Position numbers and translations under genes: made by a program. A model generated the notes under the pieces. It saw nothing but the letters and a program-made list of their open reading frames with translations. It was not told where the DNA came from and ran no database searches. Positions 8,837 to 16,451 of a stretch of DNA of 26,207 nt are shown here, in pieces. The stretch lies in the NCBI GenBank assembly GCA_964496475.1, contig CAZBZS010000031.1, positions 1 through 26,207 of the forward strand, given 5' to 3'. Each line of letters opens with the position of its first letter. Within the stretch, counting starts at the first letter, position 1. This stretch comes from JASLPR01 sp964496475. Its GTDB lineage: Bacteria; Chloroflexota; UBA11872; VXNJ01.

Positions 8837-9520
8837 ATGCGCATCTCGGTAGGACGCTTGATTCTGGCCGTGGGCCTATTGCTTGCGGGCGGGCTGTTGT
8901 TGGCCGGCTGCGGTTCGAGCGGAGAGGCGGCCGAGGCACCCGCGCCCGAACCGGCCTCGCCTCCGCCTGAATTGAATCCGCCGGGCCCAATACCCGCCGC
9001 GATGGCCACTCCACCGGGTGCGGGCTTGGGTGAGTCGCCTTCGAGACCGACCCCGGTCAACGTGGCGGATCCGACCGCCACCCCGGAGCTACCGGCCGCG
9101 GAGGCCACGGCCACACCGCGACCCCTCAAGCCGACTCCGACGGCCATCCCCACCCGGAGCGACCCGCAGGGCTCCACCGGCCGGGTGACGATGACGCGGG
9201 CGGTGGACTCGCGCCAGCGCCCCTCGGAGCCGGCGGCGGTATTTGGCGAGAACGAGCGCGCCTATGTATCGGCGGAATTCATCGGAGTACGAAAAGACGC
9301 CGTGCTGGGGGTCCGTTGGCTGCGCGGCGGGGTAGAGTCATTCATGTTCGAGATGGAGCCGTCGGCGGCCTTTTCGCGCGGGTTTTTCGCCTTCTTCTTC
9401 GACCCGGGTGGACCTGGCAGCGCCGGTAACTACTCGGTGGAGGTGCTGATCAGCGGTGAGGTGGTGGCTGCGGTCGAGTTTGAGGTTCGCGCCGGCGGCA
9501 GCGCTCCGGCGGCGGGCTGA
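8837..9520 (+). CDS. Predicted lipoprotein with Pro/Thr-rich linker, unknown function
   Basis: The N-terminus is a lipoprotein signal peptide: MRISVGR, a Leu/Gly-rich core, and a lipobox ending LLAGC with the modified Cys at residue 25. A linker rich in Pro, Ala and Thr follows (about 30-115, with TATPELP and KPTPTAIPT), a style common in Chloroflexota surface proteins. The C-terminal part (about 125-220) looks like a small all-beta domain, with ENERAYVSAEF, GVRWLRGG and AGNYSVEVLISGEVVAAVEFEV, resembling Ig-like modules that end in YxVEVxxxGxxVxxxxFxV. No catalytic motif is seen. ATG 8837 fits the signal peptide best; an in-frame GTG at 8822 is also possible. It stands alone, followed by pseudogenes on the other strand. 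Confidence 0.75.
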   Translation: MRISVGRLILAVGLLLAGGLLLAGCGSSGEAAEAPAPEPASPPPELNPPGPIPAAMATPPGAGLGESPSRPTPVNVADPTATPELPAAEATATPRPLKPTPTAIPTRSDPQGSTGRVTMTRAVDSRQRPSEPAAVFGENERAYVSAEFIGVRKDAVLGVRWLRGGVESFMFEMEPSAAFSRGFFAFFFDPGGPGSAGNYSVEVLISGEVVAAVEFEVRAGGSAPAAG

Positions 9521-9733
9521 ATAAGTCTCCGGAATAGCCTCCGAGCAGCTCGGCGAGCGCTTGCCGAGTCATCTGATAACGGGAGCCGCTTACTACTGCT
9601 GGACTACGCAGGTATCCGCCATTCGCTCATGCGTTCCTCGGTGGGTTGATCTGAACAATACCAGCCAAATATTGATGGGTCCGACGAACGGGACGAAGGG
9701 CATCACTATGTACATAAGGTCTCGTGCCAGTAC

Positions 9734-10325
9734 CTATCCATTTGAATCTTCCCGGCTGCCCGAGTCGACGAAACCCTGCATGTGTCCACGGTGGGCATCC
9801 AGGTGCTCCTCAGGGATGAGCTCATTGAGCGACAGGCCGATGGCTTCTCGGGCCAGGTACCCGAATATCGCCTCTGCGCTCTCGTTGGAATGGACGATGC
9901 GGCGATTGTGATCTACTGAGATCATCGCGTTCGCCGTGGCCCGGATGATGCCGGCGAACCGGTTGCGCCCAGCTTGCTGCGTGGCCAGTGTTCGCCGCAG
10001 GCGAGCTGCGAACAGGGCCACCGACAAATCAATGATTTGCGCGACCCAGTCGGCAGGGTGGCCGATCGCCAGACCGAAGACATTCCCAGAATCAGGATCT
10101 TGAGCACGAAGTATGTGACAAGCAAAATTGCCGCGAGGAAGGTTGCCCACCGTGCCCCCAGATACCATCCGGCGAGCGCCGTGGGAACCACCGCCAGCAT
10201 GAGACCACATGCCCGAGTTCCGCGAAGAATAGGATGTAGAAAATCAGATACGCTAGGGTCGCCAGCGCTACCAACAGCGGACCTCGCCATTCTGCAGAAA
10301 TGCGAGACCGCCCTGACCTCGTCAT
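9734..10325 (-). pseudogene. Membrane PAS-sensor (histidine-kinase-like) remnant, two frameshifts and truncated
   Basis: Three minus-strand frames join into one protein. Frame 1 starts at ATG 10325 (AGGGAA upstream) and encodes a membrane helix, GPLLVALATLAYLIFYIL. After a shift near 10210-10230, frame 2 encodes two more helices with AVVPTALAGWYLGARW and FLAAILLVTYFVL. After a second shift near 10085-10095, frame 3 encodes a helical linker and a PAS domain (AMISVDHNRRIVHSN, EAIFGYLAREAIG, LIPEEHLDAHRGHM). The frame then ends at a TAG (9734-9736), just where PAS domains normally run on into the rest of the sheet, and no kinase domain follows down to 9521. Known sensor kinases have this 3-TM plus PAS order. 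The joining is my inference; the domain pieces are visible. Confidence 0.65.
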
Positions 10326-10545
10326 TTTCGGTTCCCTGCCCGTTTCGAGACTGTCTGCGAGCTGGCGATTATCTCCCGGTGGCCCCGGCCGATCTGTTAG
10401 CTGGTTCTCGTTTTCGGAACGGTCGGTGAGGGTCTCAATGGAGTTCGAACGTTACTCTTTCTGGCGGCAATATTTCAGTGTCCATCGTTACAATTTTGCC
10501 ACTGTCTTGGCCGCGCTGATACGTTCCCGCAACGCTATCATCGAA

Positions 10546-10974
10546 ATGGATCGAACCAAGCAGGTATTGAGGGGGACGGTCGTGGATATCAGATCGCTGC
10601 GAAGCGGTATTCGGGCCGCGGCCCCGTCGGATGCCTATTTCAAGTCTTGGCCTGCAATTGCTCGTGATGTTGTCTCCCGCCGGCCTGAAGCCTCTGGCGA
10701 ATTCCTGTGGCGCTTTTCCGATCGTCGAAGCGGCAGTGGCGCCTGGCAGGTTACGCCGGGCGTGTTCGACACGACCTACCCCCGGGACGAGACCTTTTAC
10801 GTTCTTGAGGGCGAGATGACCATCACCGACCAGAATGGGGATATCCTGATCCTACGCGCCGGGAATTAGGTCTTCGTTCCTATTGGCACCGTCGCCCGAT
10901 GGGATGTCACGGAGCCCGTGCGTAAGGTCTTTCACGTCCGCGCCGACGAGCCCATCGGAGAGAATGACGGCTAG
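10546..10974 (+). pseudogene. Cupin-domain protein (Cupin_3-like) interrupted by one in-frame TAG
   Basis: The reading frame encodes a small cupin: WQVTPGVFDTTYPRDETFYVLEGEMTITD, then DILILRAGN, a TAG at 10867-10869, and in the same frame VFVPIGTVARWDVTEPVRKVFHV, ending at TAG 10972-10974. Cupin_3 (DUF861-like) proteins have an uninterrupted AGDxVFxPxGTxARW here, so the amber codon sits inside the conserved second cupin motif where Ser or another small residue is common. One base change (for example TCG or TTG to TAG) would explain it. No frameshift is seen. The start is uncertain: ATG 10546 fits cupin length, while in-frame ATG 10438 has GAGGG upstream. The MFS gene follows 48 nt later on the same strand. 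Confidence 0.72.
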
Positions 10975-11022
10975 GCCCGGACCGATTGGTGTCCGGAGGA
11001 GGTTCATGAAAAGACGGCCCGC

Positions 11023-12252
11023 ATGCGCTTATTGACGGCGTCTTCTGGTTCGCGCGGCTGGCGCACCCCGCTGGTGGTGCTTGCCGGTGGGTGCGCCATC
11101 TCGCTGGTGGGACTGGGCTCGCGGTCCGCGTTCGGATTGTTCCTCGAACCGATGACGATGGCCCACGGCTGGAGCCGCGAATCATACGCTCTGGCGATCG
11201 CTATTCAGAATGTGCTGTGGGGGGCGTCGATGCCTTTCGCGGGGGCCATGGCCGACCGGTACGGCCCGGTCCGCGTGCTCATGGCCGGGGCGGTGGCGAC
11301 GGCGGCCGGAATCTAGGGTATGGCGGAAGCGGAATCCACCGGGATGCTCTATCTGACGGGTGGTGTCATAACCGGGCTGGGCGGCGCCCTTACCGCCTTT
11401 TCGCTGGCGGTGGCCGCCATGTTGAGAGTAGTAGGACCGGAGAGGCGATCGCTTGTCATCGGCCTGGGCATGGCCGCCGGCTCGCTGGGAATGGTGATCT
11501 TCTCGCCGATAACCCAGGCGCTGATAACCAACCTCGGCTGGCACGACGCCCTGGTCGGTCTTGCGGTCATCTCTATCGTGATCGTCCCCCTGGCCATACT
11601 GTTACCCGACAATCCCGACGGCGGTGTTGCGGCGGTACCGGGGCAAACGGTGGTTGGGGCGGTGCGGGAGGCGGCGCGTCACCGCGGCTACGTTTTGCTC
11701 ACGACCGGATTCTTCGTCTGCGGGTTTCACGTCACTTTCATCAGCATCCATTTTCCTGCTTACATCTCGGACCTGGGACTCAATCCCGCAATTGCCGCCT
11801 GGTCCCTGGCACTCATCGGCCTTTTCAACATCGGCGGCTCTTTCATGTCCGGGTTCGCCGGCCAGCGATGGAGCAAGAAGGCCGGGCTGAGCTTCATTTA
11901 CTTCAGTCGGGCGGTCGCGATTCTCGCCCTGCTGTTGCTGCCCAAGACGGAGATGACCATGTACGTGTTCGCAGGGGCCATGGGTCTGTTGTGGCTCTCC
12001 ACGGTGCCGCTGACTACGGGCATAGTCGCGCAGGTGTTCGGGGTGCGCTATTTCGCCACTCTCTCCGGTATCGTATTCTTCAGCCACCAGGTGGGCAGCT
12101 TCCTGGGCGTGTGGCTGGGTGGGGTGGTCTACGACCGGACCGGTTCGTACGACGGCATGTGGTTCGCCGGCATCGTGCTGGGTGTCGCGGCGGCGCTAAT
12201 CCACCTGCCGATCAACGAATCGCCGCTTGCGCGATTCAGGGATGTGGCCTGA
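11023..12252 (+). pseudogene. MFS transporter (monocarboxylate/oxalate-antiporter type) interrupted by one in-frame TAG
   Basis: A 12-helix major facilitator protein spread over one continuous frame of about 410 codons, broken only by TAG at 11314-11316. Before it lie TM1-TM2 and the MFS loop motif GAMADRYGPVRVLMAGAV; directly after it the frame continues GMAEAESTGMLYLTGG, matching the normal helix 3 to 4 path of this family. A Leu codon TTG to TAG is the simplest origin. A downstream ATG at 11320 could start only a truncated carrier. The ribosome site is odd: GGAGGAGG sits before an ATG at 11006 in another frame that opens a 9-residue ORF ending at TGA 11033-11035, overlapping the MFS ATG. 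The gene lies between a broken cupin and selC. Confidence 0.8.
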
Positions 12253-12425
12253 CGCTCCCCGGGTGTTTTAGTCTCGCCGTTTTTGCGGCAAGGCGCTACT
12301 GTTGCCCGCGGCTCCTAGCACAACCATCGGCTCCAGTTCACACGACCGGGATGCCGCGGATTGCACTAAGCTACGAAGACCGTCGCCCGCCTATCGCGTT
12401 CCGCCGGGAGCTGCCACGGCGATGG

Positions 12426-12523
12426 GGAGGTGCCAGGGTCCCGGTGGGTCCCGCGGACTTCAAATCCGTTGGGCGGCATAGCGATGTGTCGTCGGTGGGT
12501 TCGACTCCCATGCACCTCCGCCA
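12426..12523 (+). tRNA. selC: tRNA-Sec (UCA anticodon)
   Basis: Delivers selenocysteine at recoded UGA codons. The cloverleaf closes fully in the bacterial 8+5 form: an 8-bp acceptor stem GGAGGTGC/GCACCTCC (12426-12433 with 12512-12519), a 6-bp D stem GGGTCC/GGGTCC with a 4-nt CGGT loop, and a 5-bp anticodon stem around loop CTTCAAA. Its anticodon TCA is at 12460-12462. A 7-bp long variable arm GGCGGCA/TGTCGTC follows, then a T arm with loop TTCGACT. Discriminator G and an encoded CCA end the gene. The long acceptor and D stems and the large variable arm separate it from tRNA-Ser. No selA, selB or selD lies in the window. The 3' end faces an integrase remnant. Confidence 0.97.
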
Positions 12524-12597
12524 CAGGCTTGACCGCTCGATGGAAACGACTCGCTGACGTCTCCCACGTATCCGGATTGGGACCCGGATTGTGCTTT

Positions 12598-12621
12598 TGA
12601 CAGCCACGCTGACAGCCACGG
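12598..12621 (+). repeat. Two-copy 12-nt tandem repeat downstream of selC
   Basis: TGACAGCCACG occurs at 12598-12608 and again at 12610-12620, a 12-nt unit with the last base differing (C then G). It lies between the selC 3' end and the integrase stub, where recombinase arm sites or element ends would be expected. That role is inference; two copies alone do not prove it. Confidence 0.4.
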
Positions 12622-12675
12622 GAGTCACGGATCGCTGCTAGGCAGGTGAAGGGATGAGCGATCCGGTCGATCTGG

Positions 12676-12777
12676 CTATCCCGTCGCCCCGAGCGCCGCA
12701 TCAATACGATAAGCCGCCTCGTCCTGCAGCGCGGGGATTCCGTGACTATACGTATTCATTGTCAGACCAATCGTGCA
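12676..12777 (-). pseudogene. Tyrosine recombinase/phage integrase, C-terminal remnant
   Basis: A 33-codon minus-strand stretch ending at TAG (12676-12678) reads TIGLTMNTYSHGIPALQDEAAYRIDAAL. This is the end of tyrosine integrases, where the catalytic Tyr sits in a TxxTYSHxxP motif followed by an amphipathic tail. Upstream, the expected HDLRHT box and the VxxxLGH helix are not readable in any frame, so only the stub survives or the upstream part is heavily mutated. Its direction, pointing at the selC 3' end 150 nt away, is one often found for integrases of elements inserted in tRNA genes. Confidence 0.6.
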
Positions 12778-13101
12778 GGTCGGCCCTATTCGCTTTCCAC
12801 GAGCGAGTCGCGCGGCCAACGATCGACGGCAAAATCCGCAAGCACTTCGGCACGCGCGCGAGTCGTTTCGGCAGTCCACTCGCTATGGTCAAGACTGCGT
12901 CACAGCCTGCGAAATCGCTGACATACGACGGAAGTCAGTGGCTTCGGAGGGGATGAGGTCAATCCGTCTCTTGGGAAGCCGTCATCCCATAGGCACGGCC
13001 GTCCCAGCCCGGCCGCTTAGGTGCGCCACGGGCTAAGAACGGCTCGACCAACCCTTAGCCAAACCCGCCCCGGTCCCGACCACCGTCTACACTGTCGGAT
13101 C
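12778..13101. other. Non-coding stretch, probably decayed
   Basis: No convincing gene or RNA is seen between the integrase stub and the propeller gene. A short plus-strand ORF covers part of it but matches nothing I recognise. It may hold mutated upstream integrase sequence. A TACACT hexamer at 13088-13093 could be a -10 box for the next gene, but no matching -35 is present. Confidence 0.4.
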
Positions 13102-14784
13102 ATGAAACTGCGTCCCATCCTGCTCGTTTCCGTCGCCCTAGGGCTCGTGGTTTTCGTCCCGATTCTGGTCGTTGTGGGGCTGGGACTTTACGGATCCTCC
13201 ATTGGCGGCCAGTCGACCGGCGTCGCCACGTCTGGCGCCGAGCTGCGGCTGGTGCCGGCCAGCGGCAGCCCGGGCTCAACTATCACCGTAAGCGGTCGCA
13301 ACTGGGCGCCTCGCGAGGAAGTCTCCATTTACGTCGATATCCCGGATTCAGCCGCCACCGGCGATCGGCGCGTGCGTCTCCTTTCGATCACCGCCTCGCG
13401 GTCCGGCGCGTTTGAGGTCGATGTCGTGTTCCCATCCCTAATCCTCACCTCGGAGACGACGGTGGCCACGGTCGAAGCCGAGAGTCTGGCCCCGGGCGCC
13501 GGCGCCTCTTTGGTCCGGGCCGATTTCGGAATTGTTGGCTATGAAACCGAGATCGAGGTACACGTTGTTGACGCTCGCCGGGGCCGCGGTCTGCCGGGTG
13601 CCCGCGTGCAAATATCGGACGATTTTGGTCGGTCCATCGCCGCGGCCACCACCGATCTCGCCGGTCTCGCCACTTTCGCCGGAGTCCGCCCCGGTGTCGC
13701 CGGGCTCGATGTCAGTCTCCTCGACTATCAACGCCGGCAGACCACAATGACGGTCCCGGAATCAGGTTTTTACGATGTTCAGGTTGAGCTCGCCCCGTCC
13801 CCATCCCAGCGTCTCCTCATTCCTCACCCGGATAGTCTGGGCGGCGGGCTCCTAATGTACGGCCTCCTCGACCGCGCTTCTGGCCTTGTCCTGGACAGCA
13901 TCGCCTCCGTTCATCTCCGCGGAGTCCGTCTTCAGACCGTCCTCGACCCCGGTATCGAATATCGCTTCGCGCTTCCTGCCAAAATACGCATTTCTCAGGC
14001 AGGAGATCTCGGATCTGCCCAGCCACCCCGGGCCCTCAGCTCCATCCTTGCCGTAGTCAACCTTCTCAAGGGCTTCTCGGAAAGAAGGCCGTCCCACGTG
14101 TATTACGCCGGCAATACGGGCGTCATTGACGTCGTTTTCGCGATCGACGATTCCTACTGGGCGACCCAGAGCCTGTACCTGGTGGACGGCCGCAGCTCCC
14201 GGATCGTGCGCCGGGTTCGCTTCGGGCCCGAAGCGCTGCCACCCGTCCTCAGCCAAGATCGATCCCGAATCTTCGTCCTGAACTGGTTCACTCGGCGCGT
14301 CGATGTCCTGAGCGCCGCAACCGGCGGACGGATCGAGCGGATCGACGGGCTGCCGCCGTTCATCGGCTTCGTCACCGCCGAACCCGAAAGCAACGGTCTC
14401 TACCTGATCTCCAGTCTCAGCGGCGTTATATATCGTTTCGATGTAGATCAGCGCGCGGTCACCGCCGAAATTGGCACCATCCCCCGTGCTACCGGCCTCG
14501 TTCCCGATTCCCGGCGAGACCGCCTTTATGTATTCGGGGAAGAACTCGACTTCCTCACCGTCATCGATCGTGATACCGGGAATATCGAAGGAGTCTTCCC
14601 CCTGGATCAACCCATCGAGTGGCTCTGGGTGGACCCCGACGGCGCGTCATTATTCGCCGGCGCCTACGGTGATAGTCACATCCAGGTCATCGATGCGATT
14701 TCACTTGAGGTGCTGACCACAGTCGAGCTTCCGCCCGTCCTCCGTCGCCGCGTCCCGACGAGGCTGCCCACCGAGATTCCCTAA
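13102..14784 (+). CDS. Membrane-anchored protein with Ig-like, carboxypeptidase-regulatory-like and beta-propeller regions; function unknown
   Basis: About 560 residues. Residues 5-31 form one hydrophobic helix (LLVSVALGLVVFVPILVVVG) after MKLRP, an uncleaved anchor or signal peptide, so the body is probably outside the cell. Residues about 45-130 resemble an IPT/Ig-like module (SPGSTITVSGRNWAPREEVSIYVD). About 150-235 resembles a carboxypeptidase-regulatory/SpaA-like beta-sandwich (GLPGARVQISDDFG, then TTDLAGLATFAGVRPG). From about 340 to the end there are repeated blade-like segments such as SLYLVDGRSSRIVRRVRF, RIFVLNWFTRRVDVLSAATG and RLYVFGEELDFLTVIDRDTG, typical of YVTN-type propellers. 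No catalytic residues are recognised. The start is ATG 13102 with only a weak ribosome site. A role in surface binding is conjecture. Confidence 0.82.
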   Translation: MKLRPILLVSVALGLVVFVPILVVVGLGLYGSSIGGQSTGVATSGAELRLVPASGSPGSTITVSGRNWAPREEVSIYVDIPDSAATGDRRVRLLSITASRSGAFEVDVVFPSLILTSETTVATVEAESLAPGAGASLVRADFGIVGYETEIEVHVVDARRGRGLPGARVQISDDFGRSIAAATTDLAGLATFAGVRPGVAGLDVSLLDYQRRQTTMTVPESGFYDVQVELAPSPSQRLLIPHPDSLGGGLLMYGLLDRASGLVLDSIASVHLRGVRLQTVLDPGIEYRFALPAKIRISQAGDLGSAQPPRALSSILAVVNLLKGFSERRPSHVYYAGNTGVIDVVFAIDDSYWATQSLYLVDGRSSRIVRRVRFGPEALPPVLSQDRSRIFVLNWFTRRVDVLSAATGGRIERIDGLPPFIGFVTAEPESNGLYLISSLSGVIYRFDVDQRAVTAEIGTIPRATGLVPDSRRDRLYVFGEELDFLTVIDRDTGNIEGVFPLDQPIEWLWVDPDGASLFAGAYGDSHIQVIDAISLEVLTTVELPPVLRRRVPTRLPTEIP

Positions 14785-14894
14785 CCATGGCTGTGTCAAA
14801 CGCCCGCTCGGCTGACCGTGCGGCTCGCCAGTCGCGGCGCGACCGTGCGAAGAATTTAGTACAGGTGAGGGCGTGCGCGAGCCTGGTCGGGTTA

Positions 14895-15053
14895 CTAACC
14901 CCCGGACCTGTTAGAAGTACAACCCCCCCCCGCTCGATTTTCACCGCACCCGGCAAGCGCCATTCCGGCTCCACCCACCACCACCAGCCCGGTCAATCGC
15001 AGTAACCGGCGTCGGGTCAGGTATCGCCTACGCGCGGTAACCATGCCCCCCAT
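14895..15053 (-). pseudogene. Orphan Tat-type lipoprotein signal peptide (gene body lost)
   Basis: The minus strand has a strong ribosome site (GGAGGAG, then ATG at 15053). The ORF opens with a twin-arginine signal, TRRRLLRLTGLVVVGGAG, ending in a lipobox MALAGC, the start expected of an exported binding protein or redox lipoprotein. It stops after 52 residues at TAG (14895-14897), just past a run of nine G bases on the coding strand (14923-14931). Neither alternative frame past the run gives a recognisable domain, so the body seems deleted rather than only frameshifted. The rest of the 14785-15162 spacer shows no other feature. Confidence 0.5.
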
Positions 15054-15162
15054 CTACTCCTCCGGTGTTGATGACGGCAGCGACGCCAAGCCTAACCGCA
15101 CTGAGAATTCGCCCGCACTCTCAGCCCCTGGCAATTGTCCGCATCCCTTAGCCCTAGCGGAG

Positions 15163-15732
15163 CTAATTCCAGCCGAGCCAGGTCGCCGTTTTGGCGTCGC
15201 GCTCGCGGGCAGGGGGAACGGCCTTCTCCCCTGGGTAGCCCAAAAATACCAGGCCCAGAATTCTGCTGTTGTCATCCACGCCGAGCAGGTCCCGGAGCAC
15301 GGGACTTTCGATCGCCGGTGGAGTGCGCACTTTTGAGGCTATCCCCTTTGCCCAGGCCGCGAGCATCATGTTTTGCATGGCCATCCAGGTGGCGGCGAAA
15401 TCCTCACGCTCGTACACGTCCTCATCATCTAGGGCCGACGTGACGACCACAACCACCGGCGCCCGCGTGAGCATGTTCGCTGCCTTCGCCACCTCCTGCT
15501 TGCCTTCCGGCGTGCTCTCGTCGACTTGCGCCGAAACGGATTCAGCCAGCTGGCTGCTGATTCGCTCCCGCTCGTCGCCGGCCACGACGTAGAACCTCCA
15601 GGGCTGAGTGAAGCCATGATTCGGCGCCATGACGGCCGCCTCCAGGATTTCTGCGATGTCTTCCCGCGAAGGTGCGACATCTGTCATCCGATTCACGCTG
15701 CGGCGGGTCTGAATAGCTTCAAGTACATCCAA
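15163..15732 (-). CDS. Nitroreductase family FMN-dependent oxidoreductase
   Basis: A flavin oxidoreductase of about 189 residues that uses NAD(P)H to reduce nitro compounds, quinones or similar acceptors; the physiological substrate is unknown. The N-terminus holds the FMN-binding TRRSVNRM at 9-16, followed by AVMAPNHGFTQPWRFYVV, the family's APxxxNxQPW box. The middle has WMAMQNMMLAAWAKGI (dimer interface), and the C-terminus has LVFLGYPGEK, the common end. The start is TTG at 15732 with AAGGAGGA nine bases upstream; no in-frame ATG fits. It is transcribed away from dCMP deaminase's stop on the same strand, with a 221-nt gap, so the two may be separate units. Confidence 0.9.
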   Translation of the reverse strand: MDVLEAIQTRRSVNRMTDVAPSREDIAEILEAAVMAPNHGFTQPWRFYVVAGDERERISSQLAESVSAQVDESTPEGKQEVAKAANMLTRAPVVVVVTSALDDEDVYEREDFAATWMAMQNMMLAAWAKGIASKVRTPPAIESPVLRDLLGVDDNSRILGLVFLGYPGEKAVPPARERDAKTATWLGWN

Positions 15733-15953
15733 TGTCCTGATTCCTCCTTGGTCGGCGTTGCGCGGGCAACAAGTTTTGGCCCGGTCGCCCGATTCTATTC
15801 TCGCGGGTCGGTCCGCCCGGGGATGTCCCCCCGATCCGCGCCGCGTAAGATCGCGGATACATTCCGGAGCTCACTGCCGCTCCCAATTGTCGCTCCACCG
15901 TAATTGGGCGGAGGGGGTTTCGATATAGCTGTCCTGCCCGTGCGCGCTGCGCC

Positions 15954-16451
15954 CTACGAATACTGCCTGATTCGCAGACCGGCCTCTTGCACGAGGGCGG
16001 AATAGACGGGCTGCAGCTCGGTGTCGTAGCCGATATCCTCCTCGTAGACCACCTCGCCGACCCCGGCCTGGATCATCTCCTTCACGCAGCCAAAGCAGGG
16101 GCGGAGGGTCGAGTAGATGACAGCCCCTGAGGTGGAGGTTCCGTGCCGCGCCGCGAGGGCGATGGCGTTCTGCTCGGCGTGGACGCAGAGGCAGGTGTCG
16201 TAACCCTGGCCCGGCGGGGTCTCCCCGGTGCAGCGAGGACAGCCGCCGTCGTCGCAATTGGTCACCCCGAACGGCGTCCCGTTGTATCCGGTGCTGATGA
16301 TCGTCCGGTTTTTCACCGCGATCGCCCCGACCTTGCGCCTGGAGCAATTGCTTCGCTTCGCGACCTCCCGCGCGAGATTCATGAAGTACTCATCCCACTC
16401 TGGTCTTCGTTCTCGCTCGCTCGCAGCGCGGGATTGTCCTGCTACCGCCAT
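15954..16451 (-). CDS. Deoxycytidylate (dCMP) deaminase, ComEB-like
   Basis: Zinc deaminase converting dCMP to dUMP for thymidylate supply; 165 residues. The zinc and catalytic motif HAEQNAI starts at H91 with proton-shuttle E93, and the PCFGC motif provides C119 and C122. KVGAIAVKNRTIISTGYNG is the usual N-terminal core. A Cys-rich insert at 66-74 (CDDGGCPRC) matches the second metal site seen in ComEB-type dCMP deaminases. The start ATG 16451 is preceded by GGAGGG at good spacing. It is divergent from the quinone oxidoreductase gene. Confidence 0.92.
   Translation of the reverse strand: MAVAGQSRAASERERRPEWDEYFMNLAREVAKRSNCSRRKVGAIAVKNRTIISTGYNGTPFGVTNCDDGGCPRCTGETPPGQGYDTCLCVHAEQNAIALAARHGTSTSGAVIYSTLRPCFGCVKEMIQAGVGEVVYEEDIGYDTELQPVYSALVQEAGLRIRQYS

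Noticed and set aside
11006..11100. Selenoprotein start (MKRRPACAY followed by UGA)
   Set aside because: The frame after the UGA has no homology and overlaps the MFS gene; no SECIS-like hairpin was recognised.
11091..12557. A 488-codon plus frame overlapping the MFS gene and selC
   Set aside because: Translation is Gly/Arg-rich with no domain, and it runs through the tRNA; the MFS frame explains the DNA.
14870..14925. tRNA-like stretch near GGTCGGGTTACTAACCC
   Set aside because: No acceptor stem or anticodon arm could be closed.
15882..15908. Terminator after the nitroreductase/dCMP deaminase pair (CCCAATT/AATTGGG)
   Set aside because: The 7-bp stem has a 13-nt loop and no T tract on either strand, so it is not supported.
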